The notes under the pieces were generated by a model. That model was not told the DNA's origin and searched no databases. It saw nothing but the letters and a program-made list of their open reading frames with translations. Of a stretch of 64,000 nt of DNA, positions 56,001 to 64,000 are shown one piece after another. Source of the DNA: Valencia hispanica. Lineage: Eukaryota > Chordata > Actinopteri > Cyprinodontiformes > Valenciidae. Numbering within the stretch: the stretch's first letter is position 1; the number at the start of each line of letters is the position of its first letter. Made by a program: the position numbers and the translations under genes. Location: NCBI GenBank assembly GCA_963556495.2, contig OY747717.1:3374501-3438500 (forward strand). The letters run 5' to 3'.

Positions 56001-56922
56001 CATGGCTAGCTTCCTACAACAGCAGAGTCTGTGTGTATTCCCTGGGTCAGTGTTTCCCAACCCTGCTCCTCAAGGCACACTACCCTGCATGTTTTAGACG
56101 TTTCCCTGCTTGGTTGATTAACAGGCTTTTGTTGAACTGTAATCATTTGAAGCAGGTGTGCTAAAGAAGGGAAACATGCATCTAAAACATGCAGGGCAGT
56201 GTGGTTTGAGGAGCAGGGTTGGGAAACACTGCTCTAGGTAAAACAGACCCTTTATTTGAACTAGAAATCCAGAACGTTACATGACGGAACAGTTGAGAAC
56301 TTAAAAAGTGTAAAGTCTCGCTCTCTCTCGCCCTCTAGCAGCCTGAAAGAACTACTTAAAGTGACAACTTCCACACGGAAGGGTGTGGTTGTCAGCGTGA
56401 CCTGAAATTAAGGTGCGTTTACTGAACGGCTGAGTTTTGGACTGGCTGATCAGACTGAAACAGATAGCTATATTTCATTTTTGGCTAGCCAGAATGTCAT
56501 CCTGAGCAGGAATGTAGTTGGATTATATGTAATGACGGCCTGCCGTATGTCTCACCCTCTCCTCAGCTGCGTCCTCGGTCATCAACTCGTCTCTCTCTAG
56601 GGAAAGCAAAGACTTGTCGACCCTCGATAGGCGGCTGCACAGAGACAGCAGCAGGTTCACGATCCTCTCTAGATCTCCTGCAGACGACAACAAGCCGATC
56701 AGGTCTCTGGTCTCTGCTTGTGATGATCACACCAGGTCTACTAGAGGCTTACCTACCTATGAAAATGCTGTACTTCTCTTTCTCGTTGGTTTTGAGCTGT
56801 TCCTGGATCAGCGCCTCGATGCTGGCCCCCAGAGCCTGGTGACGCCTCTGCTCCTCGCACAGAGCCTGCTTCTCACGGTGCAGGGCCGCCACGCTGCACC
56901 GCAGGGCCTCACAGAACTCCAC
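52663..56922 (-). CDS. shroom3: Shroom family protein, last three coding exons (ASD2 domain), partial
   Basis: Exons on the minus strand: 56922-56757, 56677-56556, 53016-52663; phases agree. They encode EKYSIFIGDLERIVNLLLSL, then EDARELKENLDRRQRVV, ILSGYLTDAQLRDYRHFV and KPSLLIRQRHLDDLI. This is the C-terminal Apx/Shroom domain 2, a coiled coil that binds Rho kinase and drives apical actomyosin contraction. About 214 residues are visible; the PDZ and ASD1 parts and upstream exons are not seen within 57-64 kb, so they lie beyond the window or were missed. The last exon ends in a Ser/Thr-rich tail. SHROOM3 or SHROOM1 are both possible; the neighbours favour SHROOM3. Confidence 0.8.
53357..53799. 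mobile_element. Harbinger-type MITE
   Basis: The ends are TGGTGCGTTCCAGTTGTCCTC and the reverse complement of GAGGACAACAGGAACGCACCA. Flanking TAA at 53354-53356 and 53800-53802 fits the 3-bp TWA target of PIF/Harbinger. It lies in the last Shroom intron. Confidence 0.75.
53833..53866. repeat. Perfect 34-bp palindrome with 11-bp flanking duplication
   Basis: The half-site is CCATAGACATTATATAC. The words ATGGCTGAAAC at 53823-53833 and 53863-53873 flank it. Confidence 0.85.
53969..54335 (+). mobile_element. SINE with tRNA-like head and (GGAT)n tail
   Basis: 'ggcgcagttggtagcactgt' (box A-like) and 'gtcctgggttttaatccc' (box B-like) head a body with 'cttcctcccacagtccaaaa', 'ggcgacctgtccagggtgta' and a 3' (GGAT)n tail at 54315-54333. 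It is the intact relative of the copies at 26.8 kb and 32.5 kb. Confidence 0.7.
54336..54463 (+). mobile_element. L2 LINE 3' tail, sense orientation
   Basis: 'gtgccttgagatgacatctg', 'ttgtgaattggcgctatata' and 'aactgaattgaattgaat'. It directly abuts the SINE tail. Confidence 0.75.
54464..56040. other. Intron of the Shroom gene, AT-rich
   Basis: Contains a fragment of the palindrome-array MITE at 54955-55130 ('ctaaatatttacctaatatg', 'gccgataagtggaagtgg'). A (TTA)n-rich stretch lies at about 55240-55300. No exon is recognised. Confidence 0.45.
56048..56231. mobile_element. hAT-type foldback MITE
   Basis: CAGTGTTTCCCAACCCTGCTC at the left pairs with its reverse complement at the right end. Inner arms 'catgttttagacgtttccct' and 'gggaaacatgcatctaaaac' also pair. 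The flanks CCCTGGGT and CTCTAGGT match in 6 of 8 positions. Confidence 0.75.
56556..56677 (-). CDS. shroom3: Shroom penultimate coding exon
   Basis: The acceptor is 'cgtctgcag' and the donor AGG|GTGAGA. Encodes DLERIVNLLLSLCSRLSRVD and ends DAAEER. It completes a Gly codon split with the exon before. Confidence 0.88.
56757..56922 (-). CDS. shroom3: Shroom ASD2 first visible coding exon
   Basis: The acceptor is 'tgtccactag' and the donor ATAG|GTAGGT. Encodes VEFCEALRCSVAALHREK and KTNEKEKYSIFI, the start of the ASD2 coiled coil. Confidence 0.85.
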
Positions 56923-57003
56923 CTAGTGGACAGGAGCACAAATATTACCCATCTTTGGAAAACAGCTGGTGTAAAAAAATACACCGTAATTGTCGGACCA
57001 TAA

Positions 57004-57608
57004 GGGTCCGTGTAACGCTTATCAGTTCAATTTCCTAAACACAAACGGACATTTGGAAAAACAGAAAAATTGATTCAAATATCTAACATTTGATTTTAAA
57101 ACTGTTTTTCCAATTTTCTGTTTTCATTCACAGGATCAGAAATTTAGAAAATTGCGTCTGGGCTCAAAATACTCAATTATTATTATTAATTATTATTATT
57201 ATTATGTAGAAGAATAAGCCTGGCTCTATCTACAGACTGAAGGCTATATAAAGAATAGATACATAAAGCTGTATCGCATTTTCATATTCAGCCTATAGCT
57301 TAGGTTGCAGCTTGTTAGCCTGCGGCTTAGTATGAATATATGTTTATATATGTCTATGTCCGTTCTCACAACAAGAGAATATCATTGCAGTATTGAATAA
57401 TTGGAGCCCAGACGCAATTTTTACACAATTTTGCAATTTTCTAAATTTCTAATCCCCTGAATGAAAACAGAAAATTGGAAAAACAGTTTAAAAATAAAAG
57501 TTTTTAATTTGTCAAGGTAAAAAAAAAGAAAAACTGAATCCATTTTTCTGTTTTTCCAAATGTCTGTTTGTGATTAGAAAATTGAACTGATAAGTGTTAC
57601 ACGGACCC
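57004..57608. mobile_element. Foldback MITE with GGGTCCGTGTAAC ends, nested
   Basis: Arms of about 190-215 bp ('gttcaatttcctaaacacaa', 'ccaattttctgttttcattc', 'aaaattgcgtctgggctcaa') pair with 57390-57608. ATAA flanks both ends (57000-57003 and 57609-57612). Confidence 0.8.
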
Positions 57609-58418
57609 ATAAGCCGCTACTTTTCTCACACGCTTTGGACCCTGCGACCTATATAACTTTGCGGCTAATTTGTTATTGTTATGCACTGAAGAAGACACTA
57701 GTAGTAGTTTTCATGCACACACCCTCATCATGGAAAACACACGAAGAAACGCAGTCTTTAGAGAGCAACTCAGCCCCAAAACAACTTTTTGTTTTGCTGA
57801 TAAATTGTATAAATGAGTGTCTAATAATGCTGCCTACATGTTTGGTCATTATTTTTGGTATTTTAGTAAAAATATAAATTTTCTAACAAAAACCGTCAAT
57901 GTGGCGCCCTCTTAAGGTCAAAACTCCTTACTGCACTTGAATTGGAATCGGGCGTTGCTACTGGCTCAGCCATCCTGTCGCTGTGGAGTATAACACAAGC
58001 CCAGTCTCGACCACGCCTCCGTAGCGAGTTGGAAATGGAAAAGCAAGGAAGTGTTGACGCCGCCCAGAACCCCTAACCCCCACCCTCCCCACGCGTCCCT
58101 TGGTCTACCAGCAACGCCACCTTTTGCTGCATTTTTCAAAACCGGAAATGTGGGGAGTAAGACTCTGGTAGGGGGGTGAGTTGCTCTTTAAGTTAAAGGC
58201 AACGGAGCTGGCCGTCAAAGAAGGAAATAAAGTTGCTGTACGTTAGCTTAGCATCAATTAATCTATGGTGAGACGGAGGAGGCAGCGGGAAGAACTGAGT
58301 CGGTGTAAAAAGACAACAAAAGCTTTCAGAAGACAAAGCCACTGAAGTTGTCTTCTTCAGTGGCTTTAATGAGGAAGATGAAGATAGCGACCAATGACTT
58401 TTCTGGTAGGCTAACGTA

Positions 58419-59985
58419 CAGTGGCTTGCAAAAGTATCAGGCCCCCTTGAACTTTTCCACATTTTGTCACATTACAGCCACAAACATGAATAAATTTTAT
58501 TGGAATTCCACGTGAAAGACCAATACAAAGTGTACGAAAATCATACATGATTCCAAACATTTTTTACAAAAAAATAACTGAAAAGTGGGGTGTGCGTAAT
58601 TATTCAGCCCCCTTTGGTCTGAGTGCAGTCAGTTGCCCATAGACATTGCCTGATGAGTGCTAATGACTAAATAGAGGCACCTGTGTGTAATCTAATGTCA
58701 GTACAAATACAGCTGCCCTGTGACGGCCTCAGAGGTTGTCTAAGAGAATGTTGGGAGCAACAACACCATGAAGTCCAAAGAACACACCAGACAGGTCAGG
58801 GATAAAGTTATTGAGAAATTTAAAGCAGGCTTAGGCTACAAAAAGATTTCCCAAGCCTTGAACATCCCACGGAGCGCTGTTCAAGCGATCATTCAGAAAT
58901 GGAAGGAGTATGCCACAACTGTAAACCTACCAAGACAAGGCCGTCCACCTAAACTCACAGGCCGAACAAGGAGAGCGCTGATCAGAAATGCAGCCAAGAG
59001 GCCCATGGTGACTCTGGATGAGCTGCAGAGATCTACAGCTCAGGTGGGGGAGTCTGTCCATAGGACAACTATTAGTCGTGCACTGCACAAAGATGGCCTT
59101 TATGGAAGAGTGGCAAGAAGAAAGCCATTGTTAAAGGAAAACCATAAGAAGTCCTGTTTGCAGTTTGCCACAAGCCATGAGGGGGACACAGCAAACATGT
59201 GGAAGAAGGTGCTCTGGTCAGATGAGACCAAAATGGAAAACACTATGTGTGGCGGAAAACTAACACTGCACATCACTCTGAACACACCATCCCCACTGTC
59301 AAATATGGTGGTGGCAGCATCATGCTCTGGGGGTGCTTCTCTTCAGCAGGGACAGGGAAGCTGGTCAGAGTTGATGGGAAGATGGATGGAGCCAAATACA
59401 GGGCAATCTTGGAAGAAAACCTCTTGCAGTCTGCAAAAGACTTGAGACTGGGGCGGAGGTTCACCTTCCAGCAGGACAACGACCCTAAACATAAAGCCAG
59501 GGCAACAATGGAATGGTTTAAAACAAAACATATCCATGTGTTAGAATGGCCCAGTCAAAGTCCAGATCAAAATCCAATCGAGAATCTGTGGCAAGATCTG
59601 AAAACTGCTGTTCACAAACGCTGTCCATCTAATCTGACTGAGCTGGAGCTGTATAGCAAAGAAGAATGGGCAAGAATTTCAGTCTGTAGATGTGCAAAGC
59701 TGGTAGAAACATACCCTAAAAGACTGGCAGCTGGAAGTGCAGCAAAAGGTGGTTCTACAAAGTATTGACTCAGGGGGCTGAATAATTACGCACACCCCAC
59801 TTTTCAGTTATTTATTTGTAAAAAATGTTTGGAATCATGTATGATTTTCGTTCCACTTCTCACGTGTACACCACTTTGTTTTGGTCTTTCACCTGGAATT
59901 CCAATAAAATTGATTCATGTTTGTGGCTGTAATGTGACAAAATGTGGAAAAGTTCAAGGGGGCCGAATACTTTTGCAAGCCACTG
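58419..59985 (+). mobile_element. Tc1-like transposon with both terminal repeats, nested
   Basis: Terminal repeats begin CAGTGGCTTGCAAAAGTAT at 58419 and end with the reverse complement at 59985. TA lies on each side (58417-58418, 59986-59987). The inverted repeats run about 190 bp. The transposase inside has a frame break, so the copy is non-autonomous. Confidence 0.9.
58768..59768 (+). pseudogene. Tc1 transposase, frameshifted
   Basis: The first frame (58768 to about 59240) starts MKSKEHTRQVRDKVIEKF and has the helix-turn-helix SQALNIPRSAVQAIIQKWK, the GRPPKLT hook and WSDETK with the first catalytic Asp. The second frame (about 59247-59768) has GGGSIMLWGCF, FTFQQDNDPKHK with the second Asp, and SQSPDQNPIENLWQDLK with the Glu. 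A short deletion and frameshift near 59235 separates them. An intact enzyme would have about 340 residues and cut at TA sites. Confidence 0.88.
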
Positions 59986-60803
59986 TATGTTTTATTTTCT
60001 AAACAGACATGTTACTGTTGTGTTGCGTTGGTCCCATACTGCCGATTTTCAGGCAGAGTTTGAAATTAAATTAAAACTAGAAAAGCACTCAGACCTCCGC
60101 CAGGGCCACTCATTCCCCCCCATCCCCCATGTTGTTATTTAAGTCTAACTTTCTGTACTTTTCCAATAAAATGTCTCTTAATGAGACACATGATTGTGTT
60201 CATGCTGTCGCTGTGCTCTTCCAGCGGAGAATCAGGGCTTCTGCGCGAGGGGAGCCACTTGTGAGCTCTCTGACCCGGGACAGGATTGAAGGTTAGCACC
60301 GCTGGTCGGTGGGTGGATACGCGCTTCATGTCGGATCAACTCCAAAATGTAATCAGATGTCCCTGGTCCCATTGCGGACATTTTCTGAGAATTTCATCAA
60401 GTTATGTTGCTAACAGTCAGATGAAAACATTACCTCCTGGCGTCTTTATGTGGAAATATGTCATGTTACGACATGAAAACGAGCGGCTTACATTCAGTTG
60501 CGCTCAATAGTCCGAAAATTACGGTACACAGATGTGAATAAAATAGTTCTACCCCTCGGTGTGAGATGTAGAGAGCGTTGAAACATGCATTTGTTTTCTC
60601 GCTTAGATCTACAGTGATGGGAAAACTAAGTGCACCCCATTGTTTGGTGCTTGTTGGACCACCTTCAGCAGCAATACCTTTCAGCACTATAAGGTCCTTC
60701 ATGTGACTAGAGTAATTTGCAGTAACTATGCAGTATAAGAAAGACCATTGTCTGAGCTGATACATGGGAAAAATATGGTGGCCTCTGCCGCCATCCAGTG
60801 GTG

Positions 60804-62000
60804 CCCTGAGGCATGCAAGCATTTGAGAAACTGAAGAGGGAACTGCAATCCCCCCCAGCTCTGGCATTGCCAGACCCACAAAAACTGTTTTTTCAGATGG
60901 TTGATGAGAAAAATGGGTGCATGGTTTCTGTGCTCTTGCAAGAACATTGTGGTTTGAAACGTCCGGTCGCTTACTACTCTGCAAAACTTGATCCAGTTGC
61001 AGCTGGGGTCCCGGCTTGTCTGAGATCAGTCGCGCCAGTGTTTTAGCCTCTAGAGACATAGTGATGTACTCTCCTCTCACTGTATTTGTTCCACATAACG
61101 TTGCAATTATTTTATTGGAACAGAGAACGTTGCACCAGTCTGCAGCAAGATGGTTAAGGTATTCTTCAATTCTGTTAAATTTGCCAAATATAACAGTGAG
61201 AAGGTGTACGGGACTAAATGCTGCCAGTTTGCTGCCTACGGACGATGACGGGGAACCCCATGACTCCCAGGCAGAATTAGAGGTACTGTGTACACCACGA
61301 TCTGACTTGACTGACACACCCCTGCAGAACCCTGACTTGATACTTTATGTGGATGGGTCAGCCTTCAGAGACCCGATGGGAAAAAAATCGGGTGGGGTTT
61401 GCTTTTTGATCTGCTCATTGTACTCTGTCTGCAGGAAGCCTCCCGTCTAATTTCTCTGCGCAGACAGTGGAGATGAAGGCTTTAACCAGGGCCTGTGAGC
61501 TGGCAAAAAACAAAGCAGTTAATGTATGGTCGGACAGCAGCTATGCTGTGGGTATTGTGCATCATTTCGGGACCTCTGGAAGCACTGCAGATTTCTCAAG
61601 TCTGATGGTAAGCCCATTTTGAATGCACCCCAGGTTGCTGCTCTTCTGGAGGCAATTCTGTTGCCCTCCAAGATTGCCGTTATGAAATGTGCAGCTCACT
61701 CCTCCTCAGAGGACACTGTTTCCTTGGGAAATGCCAGAGCTGATTCAGCCGCCAAAAGAGCCGCTCTACAGGCTCTGACAACTACATGTGTTGCCATGAC
61801 ACAACTAGGTGATCAACCAGACATGACAGATGTGGTTGCTGTGCAAAGTTTGGCAACCTCATCTGAGATTTCAGCCTGGAAGAAGGCAGGTTGTAAGAAA
61901 AAGGAGGGGGTGTGGTTTTCTGTTGGAACAAACCATGTCTTCCTAGACATTTCTTTCCAGTTTTTGCTAAGTTCAGCTATGGGCTGGATCATTGTTAAAA
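60804..62000 (+). pseudogene. ERV pol remnant: RT end, RNase H, integrase zinc finger part
   Basis: The first piece (60813-61046) has the RT connection motif PVAYYSAKLDPVAAG and then a stop. RNase H follows in another frame with LILYVDGSAFRD (catalytic Asp, 61343 on), then VWSDSSYAVG near 61520 in a third frame, and the LPSKIAVMKCAAHS block near 61660. A degenerate match to the integrase zinc-binding region ends at about 62000. At least three frame changes make it non-functional. Confidence 0.75.
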
Positions 62001-62018
62001 CAGTGGTATATTTGATGT

Positions 62019-63043
62019 TTGATTTCTGAGTGCTGGAAATCTGACAAGCTTAGAGATGATACAACTGTTGATTACTGGACCTGTTCTTCTAAGCTTCACC
62101 TGCGTAGATGGATTTTGAAACAGGAACAGGCGGGACCAGACGTTTACTGGGTTTGTGGCGACGGCAAGCTGAGATCCATTCTTCCGCCCGATTGGGGAGG
62201 TATGTGTGATCACGTGATGTTAGCTTATGATGTCTCGATTGAAATTGATCCATTCCAGGAAAGTGCAGTTTCCTCACATCACATGTCTAGGAGAGAAGCA
62301 CCTGTTCCAGGCAGCTTTGATGAGCATGTTTACCTTGACGTGATTGGTGTGCCACGCGGGGTCCCAGATGAATTTAAAGCTAGGAACCAGATTCTAGCAG
62401 GGTTTGAGTCCATTTTATTGTGGCCTACTATTAAAAAAAATGTGGATTGGATTAATTACCTGTTTTATAATCAGCAGAGGTTCATCAATTACTCACACAA
62501 CGCGTTACAGGGTGTGGCTGAGCAGCTCCATGCAACCTCCCTAGTGGCATGGAAAACCGGATGGCTATCGACATGTTAGCAGCAGAAAGGGGAGGAGCTT
62601 GTGAGATGCTGGGGGGAAGGTGTTGCACCTATATCCCCGGAAACACAGATACTAATGGTAGTGTATCAAGGGCCTTAGAAGGCCTGAGAGTCATGAAAGA
62701 GGGCCTTGCTAAGAATGCTGGTGTAAACACTAATCTAGGAGGTCTGAGCGATTGGTTGGATTCTGTATTGGGTGAGTGGAAATCACTAGCTATTTCTGTG
62801 CTTGGGGCTTGTATTACAGCATTTGCAGTTTTCTCTGTGTGTGGTTGTTGTGTCATTCCATGCATTAGAGGTCTGGCGATCAGAGTGTTTGACAGAGCTT
62901 TTACACATCAGATGTTAGCTAAATCTCTGGCTGGGTCGACCGATGCGAACAAACCTGATGCAGACGCCGAAAGACGAGATGAAGGGGATGGAGACGATGG
63001 ATGTGACGTGGACACGCTTGACGACCTCGAGCTATATGAGTAA
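62019..63043 (+). pseudogene. ERV envelope remnant, two frames
   Basis: The first frame (62019-62579) has YWVCGDGKLR, the SFDEHVYLDVIGVPRGVP block and INYLFYNQQRFINYSHNAL. The second (62549-63043) has the immunosuppressive-region equivalent, a CX6CC disulfide motif (CEMLGGRCC, about 62600-62626), a membrane segment (VLGACITAFAVFSVCGCC) and an acidic cytoplasmic tail. A frameshift near 62550-62580 separates the two. The surface-subunit N-terminus is missing, so it cannot encode a complete envelope. Confidence 0.8.
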
Positions 63044-63285
63044 TTGAATTACAGATGTATGACGATTACATTTAAATCACCTTGTGAATTAGGTTTTCTG
63101 ATGTTTTTTTTCTATAACTACTCTCTTGTGTTCCTCCATGGCAGTTCCATGAAAATTTAGCAGGGTCTCATCCCAGGTAAAGCAGAGAGAAAAAGGGGTT
63201 GATTTTCATTTTTCAGTTATATTTTTATTATTCTTTCATTCGTAGGTCATTTATCTGATTTCAGTTATGTTTCCTTTTTATTTTC

Positions 63286-64000
63286 CATCCATCCATCCAT
63301 TTGCTTCCGCTTATCCGGGGTCGGGTCGCGGGGGCAGCAGCCTAAGCAAAGAGACCCAGACTTCCCTCTCCCCAGCCACTTGTTCCAACTCCTCGGGAGG
63401 AACCCCAAGGCGCTCCCAGGCCAGCCGAGAAACATAGTCCCTCCAGCGTGTCCTGGGCCTTCCCCTGGGCCTCCTCCCGGTGGGACGTGCCTGAAACACC
63501 TCACCAGGGAGGTGTCCAGGAGGCATCCTGACCAGATGCCCGAGCCACCTCAACTGACTCCTCTCGATGTGGAGAAGCAGCTGCTCTACTCTGAGCCCCC
63601 TCCGGATGACTGAGCTTCTCACCCTATCTCTAAGGGAGAGCCCAGACACTCTGCGGAGGAAACTCATTTCAGCCGCTTGTATCCGTGATCTCGTTCTTTC
63701 GGTCACCACCCAGAGTTCGTGACCATAGATGAGGGTAGGAACGTAGATCGACCGGTAAATCGAGAGCTTCGCCTTTTGGCTCAGCTCTCTCTTCACCACG
63801 ACAGACCGGTAGAGCGCCCGCATAACTGCAGATGCCCCACCAATCCGTCTATCGATCTCCCGCTCCATTTTTCCCTCATTCGTGAACAAGACCCCCAGAT
63901 ACTTAAACTCCTCCACTTGGGGAAGGACCCCATCCCTGACCCGGAGGAGGCACCCCACCCTTTTCCGGCTCAAGACCATGGCCTCGGATTTGGAGGTGCT
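63286..64000 (-). mobile_element. RTE/Rex3-type LINE 3' part, running off the window
   Basis: The minus-strand frame at 63979-63311 (222 codons) reads VEEFKYLGVLFTNEGKME, IYRSIYVPTLIYGHELWVV, MSFLRRVSGLSLRDRVRS and RWLGHLVRM. This is the C-terminal part of an RTE-clade polymerase, and it is intact over this length. The 3' tail is (ATGG)n ('ccatccatccatcc' on plus at 63285). The element continues beyond position 64000. Confidence 0.85.

Larger units (their letters stand above)
56984..60524. mobile_element. DNA element with CCGTAATT ends, host of two nested transposons
   Basis: The left end CCGTAATTGTCGGACCATA and the right end TAGTCCGAAAATTACGG are inverted repeats. TACA flanks both ends (56980-56983 and 60525-60528). 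'gccgctacttttctcacacg' follows the left end after the nested MITE. Without the nested elements the body is about 1.37 kb, and no transposase is recognised. Confidence 0.7.
60800..63198 (+). mobile_element. Endogenous retrovirus remnant (pol and env pieces)
   Basis: A 5'-truncated proviral copy: end of RT, RNase H, integrase N-terminal piece, then most of env, and a polypurine tract at 63182-63198 ('gcagagagaaaaagggg') where a 3' LTR would start. Gag, protease, the RT core and the integrase catalytic core are missing. Frames are broken in several places. No LTR pair is seen. It looks like a gammaretrovirus-related or epsilon-like fish ERV. Confidence 0.75.

Noticed and set aside
60466..61317. 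283-codon minus-strand ORF
   Set aside because: It lies antisense to recognisable retroviral pol sequence and has no domain of its own.
57000..64000. Upstream Shroom exons (ASD1, PDZ)
   Set aside because: No ORF on the minus strand here resembles them; the region is filled with transposons and a retroviral remnant.

Overview
The window is nuclear DNA of a ray-finned fish, most likely a percomorph teleost. The evidence is three split vertebrate genes with GT-AG introns, a dense load of fish-type repeats (L2 and RTE/Rex3-type LINEs, Tc1, hAT and Harbinger-like MITEs, tRNA-derived SINEs, an endogenous retrovirus remnant), and long simple-sequence arrays. There are no prokaryotic features.

Layout. 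(1) 3788-24525, plus strand: a complete cyclin I gene (ccni) in nine coding exons, 391 codons. Every exon junction was checked for phase and the frame closes. Its introns hold a minisatellite (6.5-7.4 kb), an (AATT)n array (9.9-10.1 kb), about 3.6 kb of polypyrimidine arrays in three blocks, and an L2 LINE in antisense (19.3-23.2 kb) with an SGNH-esterase ORF1. (2) 25.5-36.9 kb: gene-poor repeat DNA with hAT MITEs, an RTE LINE nested in a SINE, two minisatellites and a 231-bp tandem repeat. (3) 36918-46563, minus strand: a complete SOWAH-family gene (sowahb-like) in five coding exons, 1416 codons. It has an N-terminal winged-helix-type domain, 28 copies of a 12-residue repeat, and C-terminal ankyrin repeats. 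(4) 46.8-51.6 kb: AT-rich DNA with a MITE that carries an internal palindromic array, and a copied 346-bp block. (5) 52663-56922, minus strand: the last three coding exons of a Shroom gene (ASD2 domain); the upstream exons lie outside the window or were not recognised. (6) 57-64 kb: a DNA element with two other transposons nested in it, a decayed endogenous retrovirus (pol and env pieces), and an RTE LINE running off the window end.

The trio cyclin I, SOWAH and Shroom matches a vertebrate paralogon: CCNI-SEPTIN11-SOWAHB-SHROOM3 on human 4q21 and CCNI2-SEPTIN8-SOWAHA-SHROOM1 on human 5q31 (recalled, not searched). No septin exon was recognised here, and the SOWAH gene appears inverted relative to its neighbours. 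Functionally the three genes are independent: a CDK5-type cyclin, an ankyrin protein of unclear role, and an actin/ROCK-binding apical constriction protein. They do not form an operon or a pathway. I found no previously undescribed multi-gene system. The strongest oddities are the coding minisatellite in the SOWAH gene, an LTR with both a tRNA-Lys primer site and a second tRNA-Lys-like segment, the nested transposons whose target duplications can be read, and a 346-bp templated copy flanked by a 49-bp duplication.
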